64,000 nucleotides of DNA from JAEUMD01 sp050250815 (GCA_050250815.1 JBFWNY010000001.1:155438-219437), one strand, 5' to 3'; positions 1 through 9,602 are shown, counted from the first letter of the stretch. The notes: generated by a model not told the origin, from the letters alone. Made by a program: numbers and translations.

Positions 1-1
1 C

Positions 2-979
2 GCCCAGGGCTTCCTGTCGTTCCAGAAGCGGCTTGCCACCAACAGCCGGGTCTCCGCCGGGCGCAAGAAGATTCAGGCCAACCGGACGTTCTTCGACCGT
101 GCGGAGAAGCAGTACGGCGTGCCGCCCGAGGTGATCACCGGCTTCTGGGCACTCGAAAGCGACTTCGGGGCCGGCATGGGCAACCTGCCCGTGCTCCGTT
201 CGCTGGTGACCCTGGCCTACGATTGCCGCCGCGGCGAGATGTTCACCGAGGAACTGAAGGCCGCGCTCAAGATCATCGACCGAGGTGATCTCGATCCGGA
301 GGATATGATCGGCTCGTGGGCGGGCGAGCTGGGACAGACGCAGTTCCTGCCGACGCGCTACCTGGAGTTCGCGCTCGATTACGATGGCGACCGCCATGCC
401 AACCTGTTCCGTTCGGATGCCGACATCATTGGCTCGACCGCGAACTACATGAAGCATCTGGGCTGGCGGGCCGGGGAGCCGTGGATCGAGGAGGTCAAGA
501 TCACGGGCGACCTGCCCTGGAAGGAGGCCGATCTTGCGATCAAGCACCCGCGCTCGGCGTGGGTGAAGTGGGGTATAGAGCGGCGCAGCGGTGATGCGCT
601 GCCTGCCGACAACATGCCCGCCTCACTGCTGCTGCCGATGGGGCGCGACGGCCCGGCCTTCCTCGCGTACGACAACTTCGGTGTCTATCTGCAGTGGAAC
701 CAGTCGCTCAACTACGCGACGACGGCGGCCTATCTGGCGACCCGCATCGCCGGGGCGCCGGTGATGAGTTCCGGTCGCGGTGCGCCGCAGGATCTGAGCG
801 ACGAGCAGACGAAAGAGCTGCAGCGGCTGCTTACAAAACGTGGGTATGATGTCGGCACCATCGACGGCCTCGTGGGCGAGAAGACCCGCGCGGCGGTGAA
901 GGACATGCAGATCAAGCTCGACCAGCCGGCCGACAGCTTTCCTACGCCAGAGCTCCTGAGCGCACTGCGCCGCATGTAG
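2..979 (+). CDS. lytic murein transglycosylase, MltB-like (5' end outside window)
   Basis: The frame is open from base 2, so the N-terminus and signal peptide lie outside the window. The visible part has the MltB-type fold signature: ITGFWALESDFG carries the likely catalytic Glu, followed by GELGQTQFLPTRY. A C-terminal peptidoglycan-binding domain (PG_binding_1) ends the protein with repeats such as LQRLLTKRGYDVGTIDGLVG. The family cleaves the glycan strand of peptidoglycan with formation of 1,6-anhydro-muramic ends and acts in the periplasm. The stop is TAG at 977. Family assignment is firm; the exact subtype is not. Confidence 0.9.
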   Translation, partial: AQGFLSFQKRLATNSRVSAGRKKIQANRTFFDRAEKQYGVPPEVITGFWALESDFGAGMGNLPVLRSLVTLAYDCRRGEMFTEELKAALKIIDRGDLDPEDMIGSWAGELGQTQFLPTRYLEFALDYDGDRHANLFRSDADIIGSTANYMKHLGWRAGEPWIEEVKITGDLPWKEADLAIKHPRSAWVKWGIERRSGDALPADNMPASLLLPMGRDGPAFLAYDNFGVYLQWNQSLNYATTAAYLATRIAGAPVMSSGRGAPQDLSDEQTKELQRLLTKRGYDVGTIDGLVGEKTRAAVKDMQIKLDQPADSFPTPELLSALRRM

Positions 980-1082
980 CGTTCGCAGAGCTGGTTGGTG
1001 ACAGCGCGCCAAAAGGGGATATGGCGGAGCAGAAGCACGACAGTAGTCGGCGGCTTCTGCACTCCGCCACGAGAGGTGTGAC

Positions 1083-2018
1083 CTGATCGAAATCGCAGCG
1101 GCAATTGCGCCGGTCTTCGCGTTGATCGTCGTCGGTCACGTCATTCGCCGTCTGCTGGTCGATGCGCCCGAATTCTGGAGCGGTGTCGATCGCCTGGCCT
1201 ACTGGGTGCTGCTGCCATCGCTGCTGTTCAACAAGATTGCAACGATGAGCGTATCGGCCGACTTCATCGGGCCGTTTGCCGTAGTCGTTCTTGCTGGCTT
1301 CCTTGCCGCCTTCGTGTTCTCGTACGTCGCTTCGCGGATGCTCGGTTTCGCGGGGCCGGTCGCCAGTTCGGTCGTACAGGGCGCATCGCGCCACAACACG
1401 TTTGTCGCCCTTGCAGTGACCGAGCGGATGTTCGGTGCCGCGGGCCAGTCGGCCGCCTACCTCGCATCCTCGATCCTCATTCCCATCACCAACGTCGCAG
1501 TCGTCATCGCGATCGTCGTGCTGCATCAGAGCGCGACGGGCGCCGCGAGCGTGACGCGCGCCATCCTGCGCGATATCATACGCAATCCGCTCATTATTGC
1601 CGTGACCGCCGGCGCACTTTTCAATGCTGCGGGCCTCGGCCGGACGCCGGTACTGCATGACGCGACCGACTTGCTCGGCCGCGCGGCATTGCCACTTGTT
1701 CTGCTCGCCATCGGCGCGAGCATCCGCTTCGAGGGGCTGCGGGCGACATTGGCACCAATGGGCATCGCGACCGTGGGCAAAATGCTCGTTTTTCCGGTTG
1801 CGATGATCGCTGTCGCGCAGTGGCAGAGCCTCGCGCTGATCCCCGCGTGCGTCGCCATGATCTATGGGACGGCGCCGACGGCCACGTCGGCCTATGCGCT
1901 CGCCCGCCAGATGGGCGGCGACGCACCGCTCGCTGCCACCATAGTCACGGTGCAGACCTTGTTGAGCGTGCTGACGATCCCGCTAGGCATTCTCGCCGCT
2001 CGCATGCTGTTCTCGTGA
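1083..2018 (+). CDS. AEC (auxin efflux carrier) family transporter
   Basis: This is a ten-helix-type secondary carrier of the AEC family (membrane, substrate unknown, often organic or amino acids). Helical stretches run throughout, with the conserved-type segment ASRHNTFVALAV in the middle and IYGTAPTATSAYALARQMGG near the C-terminus. The first usual start codon is TTG at 1122, but that lies inside helix 1. The frame is open upstream and reads IEIAAAIAPVFALIVVG, the normal family N-terminus, from a CTG at 1083. A good ribosome site (GAGAGG, 1071-1076) sits six bases before that CTG, and there is no ATG, GTG or TTG between the upstream stop (1044) and 1122. I therefore prefer CTG as the start. 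It is convergent with ndh, with an 18-base gap. Confidence 0.85.
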   Translation: MIEIAAAIAPVFALIVVGHVIRRLLVDAPEFWSGVDRLAYWVLLPSLLFNKIATMSVSADFIGPFAVVVLAGFLAAFVFSYVASRMLGFAGPVASSVVQGASRHNTFVALAVTERMFGAAGQSAAYLASSILIPITNVAVVIAIVVLHQSATGAASVTRAILRDIIRNPLIIAVTAGALFNAAGLGRTPVLHDATDLLGRAALPLVLLAIGASIRFEGLRATLAPMGIATVGKMLVFPVAMIAVAQWQSLALIPACVAMIYGTAPTATSAYALARQMGGDAPLAATIVTVQTLLSVLTIPLGILAARMLFS

Positions 2019-2036
2019 GGCAGCGGTCGCAACGGG

Positions 2037-3398
2037 TCAGTGCAGTTTGACGTGCGGCTCGGTGCGGCGCGTCATGACGCGCGAGAGCGTGTCGAGCGCG
2101 ACCTTCGAGACGCCGTGCAGCGCCATCTGGTGCATCTTGTAAAGCGAGCGATACATCAGCTTGGCGAACAGTCCCTCGATCATCATCGAGCGTCCCGACA
2201 CGAATCCCATCAGGCTGCCGACCGTCGAGTAGTGGCCGAGAGAAACGAGCGAACCGAAATCGCGATAGACGAATTTCGTGGGCGGCTCGCCGCGCAGGCC
2301 GCGCCGGATGTTTGACAAGATGTGGCTCGCCATCTGATGGGCGGCCTGGGCCCGCGGCGGTATAGGATCCTTGGCGCCTTCCGGCACCAGATATGCGCAG
2401 TCACCCAGAGCGTAGATGGCATCGTCTTTCGTCGTCTGCAGCGTCTCGCGAACGACGAGCTGGTTGGAGCGCGCCACCTCAAGCCCGTCGAGGTGGCTGA
2501 GCACGGAGGGGCCCTTGACGCCAGCAGCCCATACGACCAGTTCGGAGGGGATGAAATCGCCACCTTCCAGGGTGACGCCCTCGCCGGAGACGGAAGTGAC
2601 GCGCGAGCCGGTGCGGATCTCCACGCCAAGATCGGTGAGGATCTTGGCGGTCGCTTCCGAGAGCCGCTCGGGCAAAGCCGGAACAATACGCGGCGCCGCC
2701 TCGATCAGCGTGATCTTGATGTCCTTCTGCGGATCGATGCGATCGAGCCCGTAGGCGACGACGCCGCGTACAGTGCGGTGCAGCTCGGCGGACAGCTCGG
2801 TTCCGGTCGCGCCAGCGCCGATGATCGAGACGTGCAACTGGCCGGCGCGGATGGGCTCGGCCTGCGCATGCGCGCGGATGCATGCGTTCACGAGGCGGCG
2901 GTTGAAGCGCTCGGCCTGATCTGGTGTGTCGAGCATGATCGCGTGCTCGCGAACGCCCGGCGTTCCGAAGTCGTTCGACACGCTGCCGACGGCAAGCACC
3001 AGCGTATCATAGCGGAGCGACCTTTCCGGGGTGATCGGCCGGCCGTCCTCGTCGAAGGTGGCGGCCAAATGCACGAGCCGGTTTGCGCGGTCGAGCCCAA
3101 CGAGTTCGCCGAAGCGATAGCGGAAGCCGCTCCAGTGGGCCTGCGCGAGGTAGTCGAGCTCGTGCCGTCCGACATCCATTGATCCGGCAGCGATTTCGTG
3201 CAGCAGCGGCTTCCAGATGTGGGTGCGTGCCTTGTCGATGAGCGTGACGCCCGCCTTGCCTTTGCGTCCCAGCTTGCGGCCGAGTTGCGTCGCGAGTTCG
3301 AGCCCCCCAGCACCGCCACCCACGACGACGATCTGATGCAGAGTCGGATCGGAGATCGACGGCAACCTGGGATCGGGGCGCTTCAGTTCTCGTGCCAT
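2037..3398 (-). CDS. ndh: type II NADH:quinone oxidoreductase (NDH-2)
   Basis: This predicted 453-residue flavoprotein moves electrons from NADH to quinone without proton pumping, on the inner face of the cytoplasmic membrane. The N-terminal FAD Rossmann motif is VVVGGGAGGLELATQLG, a second nucleotide motif is IIGAGATGTELSAELH in the middle, and the family motif ALGDCAYL lies near the C-terminus. The ATG at 3398 was chosen because AAGAAGG lies about eight bases upstream and the FAD motif then begins near residue 23. The longer open frame to 3563 looks non-coding. Confidence 0.92.
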   Translation of the reverse strand: MARELKRPDPRLPSISDPTLHQIVVVGGGAGGLELATQLGRKLGRKGKAGVTLIDKARTHIWKPLLHEIAAGSMDVGRHELDYLAQAHWSGFRYRFGELVGLDRANRLVHLAATFDEDGRPITPERSLRYDTLVLAVGSVSNDFGTPGVREHAIMLDTPDQAERFNRRLVNACIRAHAQAEPIRAGQLHVSIIGAGATGTELSAELHRTVRGVVAYGLDRIDPQKDIKITLIEAAPRIVPALPERLSEATAKILTDLGVEIRTGSRVTSVSGEGVTLEGGDFIPSELVVWAAGVKGPSVLSHLDGLEVARSNQLVVRETLQTTKDDAIYALGDCAYLVPEGAKDPIPPRAQAAHQMASHILSNIRRGLRGEPPTKFVYRDFGSLVSLGHYSTVGSLMGFVSGRSMMIEGLFAKLMYRSLYKMHQMALHGVSKVALDTLSRVMTRRTEPHVKLH

Positions 3399-3569
3399 GG
3401 CGGACCTTCTTGTTCTTGGCGACGCGCTGGCGCGTTCAGCCTTATGGGTGCCGGCCAACTCCGGTGGTTGATGCGGGGGACAGCCCCCGCAGGAGGGACA
3501 GCAGAGCCCCCGGACTATTGAAATAGCACTTTCGGTCGGCGGCCCGCCATGTCGCGGTTGCAACCTGCT

Positions 3570-6005
3570 TCAGCCCCGTATCGCGCCTCCCGTCGCCTTG
3601 GCGACAGCGGCAATGATCCGCTCCGACACGGCCTCGATCTCCTTGTCGGTCAGCGCCTGATCCTTGGGCTGAAGCGTCACGGCGATGGCGAGCGACTTCT
3701 TGCCCTCCTCGGCGAGGCGCCCACCTTCGAACAGATCGAAGACGGAGACATCACGGATGAGAGACTTGTCGGCGCCCTGCGCGGCGCGCACGACGTCAGC
3801 AGCGGGCACGTCGCGCGCCAGCACGAACGCGAAGTCGCGAGACAGTGCCATGAGGTTGCTGTCCTCGAGGGGCGCCTTGGCGCGGGTCGCCTTGCGCTTC
3901 TCGGGTGGCAGCGCGTCAAGAAACACCTCGAAGCCCACAACGGGGCCAGCAACGTCGAGTGCGCTCAGCGTTGCCGGGTGAACCTCTCCGAAGTGCGCGA
4001 GCACGACCTTGGGCCCGAGCCGCAGCGTCGCGGAACGGCCCGGATGGTAGTGGCCGGGCGCATCGCGCGTGACTTGAGGCTTTGATGCGTCGAGGCCGAG
4101 TGCCGTGAGCAGCGCCACGACGTCGGCCTTGGCATCGAACAGGTCGACGTCGGCGGCTGATGCCGACCAGTGCCGGCCGCCGCCGTCAAGCCGCGCCGTG
4201 CCGGCGCGGACGCCGGCCGCGATGTTGATCTGGTCCTCCGGGCGCGCGCCGCGGTAGCATTGGCCGATCTCGAAAAGGGCGACATCGGCAAGCCCGCGGT
4301 TCTGGTTGCGCCGTGCGCCGGCCAATAGTCCGGGCAGCGGCGTCGGCCGCATCGACGACAGGTCGACCGAGATCGGATTGGCGAGATCGAGCGTGTCGTC
4401 GCCGCCGCCGAACAGGGAGGCCTCGGCCTTCGGCACGAACGACCATGTGACCGCTTCCACCAGGCCGCGCGCGGCAAGAGCCCGGCGCGCGCGGCGGACG
4501 CGCCGCTGGCCTTCCGTGAGAACGGCGCGGGCGACGCCGGCAACCTTCGGCAGCGGCACGGACGGAAGCTTGTCGAGCCCTACGATGCGGACAACCTCCT
4601 CGACGAGATCAGCCGCGCCCTCGACATCGGGACGCCAGCTCGGCACGGCAGCCTTCACCTTCGCGCCCTTGCCGCTGAGGACGAAGCCGAGCGTATCGAG
4701 GATCGCGCGGATACGGCCTTCGTCGACCGTCATGCCGGACAGCGCAGCCACGCGGCCGAGATCGAACTCGATGGTGCGCTTGGGCTCGGGAACCTTGCCA
4801 GCCACCCTTTCCTTCGACGGCGTGCCGCCGCAGATGTCGAGGATCATGCGCGTGGCGAGATCGAGACCGGGCAGGACCGAAGCCGGATCGACACCGCGCT
4901 CGAAGCGGTAGCGTGCGTCGGAGAAGATGCCGACCGCGCGGCCCGTGGTGGCGATAGTGACGGGATCGAACCAGGCGCTCTCGATGAGGACGTTGCGCGT
5001 CGCCTCCGTCGAGCCCGTATCCTCTCCGCCGATGATGCCGCCCAGGCCCAACGGGCCGCTGTCGTCGGCAATGACGCACATCGCGCCATCGACGCTGTAG
5101 GTCTTGCCGTCGAGCGCAAGGAACGTTTCGCCGGCTTTCCCCATGCGGGCGCGAATGGCGCCTTTGAGCTTGTCGGCGTCGTAGACGTGCAGCGGGCGGC
5201 CGAGATCGTAGCTGATGTAGTTGGTGACATCGACGAGCGCGTTGATGGGGCGAAGGCCGATCGCCTTCAGCCGTGCCTGCAGCCAGCCGGGCGACGGGCC
5301 GTTCTTGACGCCTGCGATGTGCCGTGCGGCGAACACCGGACAGGCATGCGCATCGTCCTTGGAGAACTCGAGCTTCACGTCGACTGGGCATGGCTTGCCG
5401 CCATCCACCGTGCCCGCGTCGCGCGCGGGTTTCAGCGTGCCCAGGCCCGCGGCGGCCAGATCGCGCGCAATGCCGCGCACGCCGGTGCAGTCGGGCCGGT
5501 TCGGTGTCAGCTTGACCTCGAATAGGGGGTCGTCGAGGCCAAGAGCACTCACGTAGCGTTCGCCGACATTGCCCGCCAAGCCCTCGTCCACCTCGATGAT
5601 GCCGTCGCTCTCGGACGAGAGTTGCAGCTCGGCGGCGGAGCACATCATTCCGTTCGAGGTGACACCGCGGACAGGCTTCTTTTCGAGCGTGATTCCCGAT
5701 CCTGGAATGTAAGTGCCGAGCGGCGCGAATACACCCAGCATGCCGGCACGCGCGTTGGGTGCGCCGCAGACCACCTCGACGGCAGGCTTGCCCTTGGCTA
5801 TCTCTACCTGGAGCACGCGCAGTCGGTCGGCGTTCGGATGCGGCTTCGCCTCCAGAACGCGCGCGATGCGGAAGGCGTCGAGCTTGGCGCCGGGGTTCTC
5901 GACGCCCTCGACCTCGAGCCCGATGGCCGACAGTGTCCGTTCGAGCTGCTCGACCGTCGCCTCGGTTTCGAGGTGATCCTTGAGCCAGGAAAGCGTGAAT
6001 TTCAT
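3570..6005 (-). CDS. pheT: phenylalanine-tRNA ligase beta subunit
   Basis: The 811-residue large subunit of the alpha2-beta2 class II synthetase charges tRNA-Phe with phenylalanine. The N-terminus MKFTLSWLKDHLETEAT is typical. An OB-fold tRNA-binding domain follows (RVLEAKPHPNADRLRVLQVE, residues about 48-67), then B3/B4 editing and B5 domains, and a C-terminal ferredoxin-like anticodon-binding domain (about 720-811, with SNLMALSRDFAFV at its start). Length is normal. It is separated from its partner pheS by an unrelated membrane protein gene at 6043-6579. Confidence 0.97.
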   Translation of the reverse strand: MKFTLSWLKDHLETEATVEQLERTLSAIGLEVEGVENPGAKLDAFRIARVLEAKPHPNADRLRVLQVEIAKGKPAVEVVCGAPNARAGMLGVFAPLGTYIPGSGITLEKKPVRGVTSNGMMCSAAELQLSSESDGIIEVDEGLAGNVGERYVSALGLDDPLFEVKLTPNRPDCTGVRGIARDLAAAGLGTLKPARDAGTVDGGKPCPVDVKLEFSKDDAHACPVFAARHIAGVKNGPSPGWLQARLKAIGLRPINALVDVTNYISYDLGRPLHVYDADKLKGAIRARMGKAGETFLALDGKTYSVDGAMCVIADDSGPLGLGGIIGGEDTGSTEATRNVLIESAWFDPVTIATTGRAVGIFSDARYRFERGVDPASVLPGLDLATRMILDICGGTPSKERVAGKVPEPKRTIEFDLGRVAALSGMTVDEGRIRAILDTLGFVLSGKGAKVKAAVPSWRPDVEGAADLVEEVVRIVGLDKLPSVPLPKVAGVARAVLTEGQRRVRRARRALAARGLVEAVTWSFVPKAEASLFGGGDDTLDLANPISVDLSSMRPTPLPGLLAGARRNQNRGLADVALFEIGQCYRGARPEDQINIAAGVRAGTARLDGGGRHWSASAADVDLFDAKADVVALLTALGLDASKPQVTRDAPGHYHPGRSATLRLGPKVVLAHFGEVHPATLSALDVAGPVVGFEVFLDALPPEKRKATRAKAPLEDSNLMALSRDFAFVLARDVPAADVVRAAQGADKSLIRDVSVFDLFEGGRLAEEGKKSLAIAVTLQPKDQALTDKEIEAVSERIIAAVAKATGGAIRG

Positions 6006-6042
6006 CTCGCCACCGTTGTCGTCGTTGCGAATACGTTTGCGG

Positions 6043-6579
6043 TCATGCGCCGGTCTGCTGCTTCTGCACGGCGCGCACCTTGGCCCAGATCCACACGAAG
6101 CTCACGGCTATTCGAATGAGCGTCAGGCCGTAGTAGATGCGGAACACGAAGCAGTACCAGACGAACCAGCGCAGCGCGCGGTTCATGAAGATCACAGTCA
6201 CCGACAGCTCGAAGTGCTCCATGATGTCGAAGAAGCCGCCGCGTAGAACCAGATCCAGCGCGAAGAAGGCCGCACCGATCGGGCCGGCGTCCATCACCGC
6301 GTTCTGCCGGTCGACGAAGATCGGATTGCCTTCGGCCTGCAGCAGCAGGCAACTGACCACGAACAGCACGTAGAACACGACGAGCGAGATGCCCATCGAG
6401 CGATAGTAGAGCAGAACGTGGCGCAAGGTGTCGCGGCTGAAGCCGTATTCGATCCAGCTATCCAGGTCGCGATGCTTGGTGTCGTGGTAGAACCACGTCC
6501 AGAAGGCGACAATGGCCATTGCCAGCGAAAGGCCGATGGCGAACAGGACCGGGATTGACGTGGCGAGCAACGGCGTCAT
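6043..6579 (-). CDS. small membrane protein between pheS and pheT, unknown function
   Basis: The product is 178 residues with about four predicted membrane segments: residues about 5-27 (LLATSIPVLFAIGLSLAMAI), about 62-82 (GISLVVFYVLFVVSCLLLQ), and two in the second half around VFRIYYGLTLIRIAVSFVWIW. The loops are rich in Arg and aromatic residues. No catalytic motif is visible and I do not recognise the family. The gene has the same strand and similar base composition as its neighbours, with a 49-base gap to pheS and a 37-base gap to pheT. It is therefore probably cotranscribed with the synthetase genes. Confidence 0.8.
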   Translation of the reverse strand: MTPLLATSIPVLFAIGLSLAMAIVAFWTWFYHDTKHRDLDSWIEYGFSRDTLRHVLLYYRSMGISLVVFYVLFVVSCLLLQAEGNPIFVDRQNAVMDAGPIGAAFFALDLVLRGGFFDIMEHFELSVTVIFMNRALRWFVWYCFVFRIYYGLTLIRIAVSFVWIWAKVRAVQKQQTGA

Positions 6580-6628
6580 GACCAGGCCCGTCCAGCAGCT
6601 GCACGCCTAATGCCGCCGTCCGGGCGCT

Positions 6629-7699
6629 TCATGATGAAAGGCCGCCTGCGAGCGTCGGTACCTCGAGCATCGAGAAGCCGTAGTGGCGCAGCCACCTGAG
6701 GTCACCAGAAAAGAACGCGCGAAGATCGGGCAGGCCGTACTTCAGCATGGCCATGCGGTCGATGCCCATGCCGAACGCGAAGCCCTGGTAGCGCTCCGGG
6801 TCGATGCCGCAGTTGCGCAGCACGTTGGGATGCACCATGCCGCAGCCGCCGATTTCCAGCCATTGGCCGGGTTTGCCGATGACGTCGGCGGCGATGTCGA
6901 TCTCCGCCGAGGGCTCGGTGAACGGGAAGTAGGACGAGCGGAAGCGCATCTTCACCTCGTCGACCTCGAAGAAGGCGCGGCACATTTCCTCAAGCGTCCA
7001 CTTGAGGTGGCCCATGTGTGTCTCTTCGTCGATCACCAGCGCCTCGATCTGGTGGAACATGGGCGTGTGCGTCTGGTCGCTGTCGCAGCGATAGACGCGG
7101 CCGGGAGCTATGATGCGGATCGGCGGCTTCGATTTCAGCATCGTGCGGATCTGCACGGGGGAGGTGTGGGTGCGCAGCACCAGCCGCTCGCCCTTGTCGT
7201 TCGGCTTGAAATAGAAGGTATCGTGGTCCTGCCGGGCTGGATGCTCGGGCGGGATGTTGAGCTTGGTGAAGTTGTTGTCGTCGGTCTCGATGTCCGGCCC
7301 CTCGGCGATCGAGAAGCCCATGTCGGCAAAGATCTCGGCGAGTTCGTCCATCGCCTGGCTGACGGGATGAATGCGCCCTTCGGCCGCCGGACCTGGACGC
7401 ACCGGTAGAGTGACGTCGGCGCGCTCGTTGGCGAGGCGATGCGACAGCGCGGCGGCCTCGAGCACCGCCTTGCGGTTATCGAGCGCGCCTTGGACTTGCG
7501 ACTTCACGGCATTGACCGCCTGCCCGAAGGCCTTGCGCTCATCGGGAGGCATGCGTCCGAGCTGCTGCATCAGCTCGGAAACGCGGCCCTTTTTGCCGAG
7601 CGCGGCCACGCGCACCTTGTCGAGGTCGTCGAGGCTCAGCGCGCCCGCGACCTCGTCGAGCAGATCGGACTGCAGTTGATCGAGCGCCTTGTTGTCCAT
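6629..7699 (-). CDS. pheS: phenylalanine-tRNA ligase alpha subunit
   Basis: The 356-residue catalytic subunit of phenylalanyl-tRNA synthetase has an N-terminal coiled coil (residues 1-80, with ALGKKGRVSELMQQLG). The class II core follows, with motifs such as GPDIETDDNNFTKLNIPPEH and, near the end, FAFGMGIDRMAMLKYGLPDLR. The start MDNKALDQLQ at 7699 gives the usual family length; the frame is open further upstream but unlike family members. It follows rplT in the usual rpmI-rplT-pheST order. Confidence 0.97.
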   Translation of the reverse strand: MDNKALDQLQSDLLDEVAGALSLDDLDKVRVAALGKKGRVSELMQQLGRMPPDERKAFGQAVNAVKSQVQGALDNRKAVLEAAALSHRLANERADVTLPVRPGPAAEGRIHPVSQAMDELAEIFADMGFSIAEGPDIETDDNNFTKLNIPPEHPARQDHDTFYFKPNDKGERLVLRTHTSPVQIRTMLKSKPPIRIIAPGRVYRCDSDQTHTPMFHQIEALVIDEETHMGHLKWTLEEMCRAFFEVDEVKMRFRSSYFPFTEPSAEIDIAADVIGKPGQWLEIGGCGMVHPNVLRNCGIDPERYQGFAFGMGIDRMAMLKYGLPDLRAFFSGDLRWLRHYGFSMLEVPTLAGGLSS

Positions 7700-7899
7700 C
7701 GGAGGGCTCGTCCTGTATTTGTTTGCCGATGGCGCCTCGAGATACGCGATAGGCGTCTGGCCATCCCAAATGTTGCCGAGAGCCACCTTGGCGAGCGACG
7801 TCGATCGCCGACGCTGTCGCGTGGCGCGCCGATGCCGGTCTCAGCGGCAATGAAATCAGTCCATCGCGTCCCGGGTTGCGCTCCGGGCGACGGGGAACC

Positions 7900-8274
7900 T
7901 CAGGCGCGCGGCTTGACGGCAGCGGCAGCCTGATCGACCAGCGCCTTGAAGGCGGCGGCATCGCGCACAGCGATGTCGGCCAGAACCTTGCGGTCGATCT
8001 CGATGCCGGCCTTGTTGAGGCCGTCGATAAATCGGGCGTAGGTCATGTCCTGACCGCTCGCCTCGCGGACAGCGGCATTGATGCGCTGGATCCACAGGGC
8101 GCGGAAGGTGCGCTTCTTCGCCTTGCGGTCGCGATAGGCGTACTGCATCGCCTTCTCGACCGCCTGCTTGGCGACGCGGATCGTGTTCTTGCGGCGGCCG
8201 TAGTAGCCCTTGGCAGCCTTGATGACCTTCTTGTGCTTGGCGTGTGCGGTGACGCCGCGCTTTACGCGAGCCAT
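7900..8274 (-). CDS. rplT: 50S ribosomal protein L20
   Basis: This is a 124-residue basic protein with the diagnostic L20 sequence (MARVKRGVTAHAKHKKV, KGYYGRRKNTIRVAKQAV, TFRALWIQRINAAVRE). It binds 23S rRNA early in 50S assembly and in other bacteria represses its own operon. It lies 91 bases downstream of rpmI on the same strand and before pheS. Confidence 0.98.
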   Translation of the reverse strand: MARVKRGVTAHAKHKKVIKAAKGYYGRRKNTIRVAKQAVEKAMQYAYRDRKAKKRTFRALWIQRINAAVREASGQDMTYARFIDGLNKAGIEIDRKVLADIAVRDAAAFKALVDQAAAAVKPRA

Positions 8275-8365
8275 GAGATTTCTCCGCTAGGAATTAGGGT
8301 GCGTTGACGTATCGAAGTTCACTGGAGCCGGATCGGCAGTACCGCGCGGGCAGCCGGTACGGGTC

Positions 8366-8566
8366 TCAGCGGTTGTAAGGCATGTACTTCTTGACGATGC
8401 CCTCGTCGCAATCCTTCAGCACCATGGTGCCGCGTGCATTGCGGATGAACTTCGCGTGACGCTTGATCATGCCGTGGCGCTTGCCGGCGGCCGCGACCTT
8501 GACCTTGCCCGATGCGGTGAATTTGAAGCGCTTCTTGGCGCCGCTCTTGGTCTTCTGCTTGGGCAT
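8366..8566 (-). CDS. rpmI: 50S ribosomal protein L35
   Basis: The 66-residue basic protein matches L35 over its whole length (MPKQKTKSGAKKRFKFTASG, KFIRNARGTMVLKD). It is the first gene of the rpmI-rplT cluster. infC, which often precedes rpmI, is absent. The 261-base upstream spacer has an inverted repeat (GCTTTGA, 8699-8705, with TCAAAGC, 8725-8731) that might belong to the leader or promoter region. Confidence 0.97.
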   Translation of the reverse strand: MPKQKTKSGAKKRFKFTASGKVKVAAAGKRHGMIKRHAKFIRNARGTMVLKDCDEGIVKKYMPYNR

Positions 8567-8827
8567 TTTGCTCTCCTCGAAAATCGAAAGCGGACGCCGT
8601 GCCGGGCGAGGGTTCGACCGGCAAACCCATCCATGAGAGCGGCAAGGGGCAGGAAGGCCCTGGCCGCCGCTCCAGCCGGTTGCCCGGCGGAATGGGGTGC
8701 TTTGAACGGCTTTCCGCTATGGGATCAAAGCGTTCGGAGCCGCCACGGCATGCCCCGCCGGGCGGCTCGATGCGCGCGTTATACTGGTAAGGGCCGCGCC
8801 GCGCAACCGGGCTCGAAGGCCGCTAGA

Positions 8828-9592
8828 TCAGCGGCTGCGGGCGACGGTCGCAGGGCCGTAGCGGTGCAGGTCCATGCCGCAGCGCTGCAGCCAGGCCTTG
8901 GCAGTCTCCATCTGCGGCATGGTCCGCCGGACCAGCGCCCAGAAGCGGCGGCCGTGGTTCATCTCGGCCAGATGCGCGACCTCGTGGGCGGCCACGTAGT
9001 CCAGTACGAGCGGCGGGGCCAGGATCAGCCGCCAGGAAAAGGACAGGGTGCCGGTGGTGGAGCAGGAGCCCCAGCGGCTCGACTGATCGCGTACCACGAT
9101 GCGCTTGGCGGTGAGCCCGAGGAACCCGGCATGGTGCTGGACGGAGCGGTCGAGGTCCCGCCGCGCCTCGTCGAACAGCCAGTCCGTAAGGCGCCGGCCG
9201 GCATGCTCGATGGCGCCGCTGACTTCGAGAGAGCCCTCGGCGTCGCTATCGGCTGGCGTGGTGGCGTGTACCGGTGGTCCGCGTCGGACCTCGCCGGCAT
9301 AGACCAGCCGATGGGGCGCGCCACGCAGCGGAATGATGGCATCGTGCACGAACGGGACCGGCTCCGGCAGGCTGCCGAGCCGCTCGCGAACCCAATCAAT
9401 GTTGCGGTCGAGGAAGGTATCCGCCTCGCCGATATCGCACTTCATCGGCAGCGTCACGATGACGGCGCGTTGCGTGCGCGATACCCGCAGCGTCAGACGC
9501 CGCGCGGCCGGGTGACGCCGGATCTCAACGGGTGCGCCGATATCCTGAATGCCAGTGACGCAGGATGGGCGCGTGGCGTTGCGCCGAGCCAT
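8828..9592 (-). CDS. YgjP-like M48-type metallopeptidase domain protein
   Basis: The product is 254 residues. The C-terminal half holds the zinc-protease signature AAHEVAHLAEMNHGRRFW (HExxH with a downstream His), preceded by DQSSRWGSCSTTGTLSFSW, which is typical of the YgjP/DUF45 family. No signal peptide or membrane segment is visible, so it is probably cytoplasmic. The ATG at 9592 has GAGGGG upstream. The substrate is unknown. Confidence 0.88.
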   Translation of the reverse strand: MARRNATRPSCVTGIQDIGAPVEIRRHPAARRLTLRVSRTQRAVIVTLPMKCDIGEADTFLDRNIDWVRERLGSLPEPVPFVHDAIIPLRGAPHRLVYAGEVRRGPPVHATTPADSDAEGSLEVSGAIEHAGRRLTDWLFDEARRDLDRSVQHHAGFLGLTAKRIVVRDQSSRWGSCSTTGTLSFSWRLILAPPLVLDYVAAHEVAHLAEMNHGRRFWALVRRTMPQMETAKAWLQRCGMDLHRYGPATVARSR

Positions 9593-9602
9593 ACCTTACC
9601 CC

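Noticed and set aside
3473..3490. Hairpin GCGGGGG-ACAG-CCCCCGC between pheT and ndh, considered as a terminator
   Set aside because: No T run on either side; a processing or weak termination role is possible but not shown.
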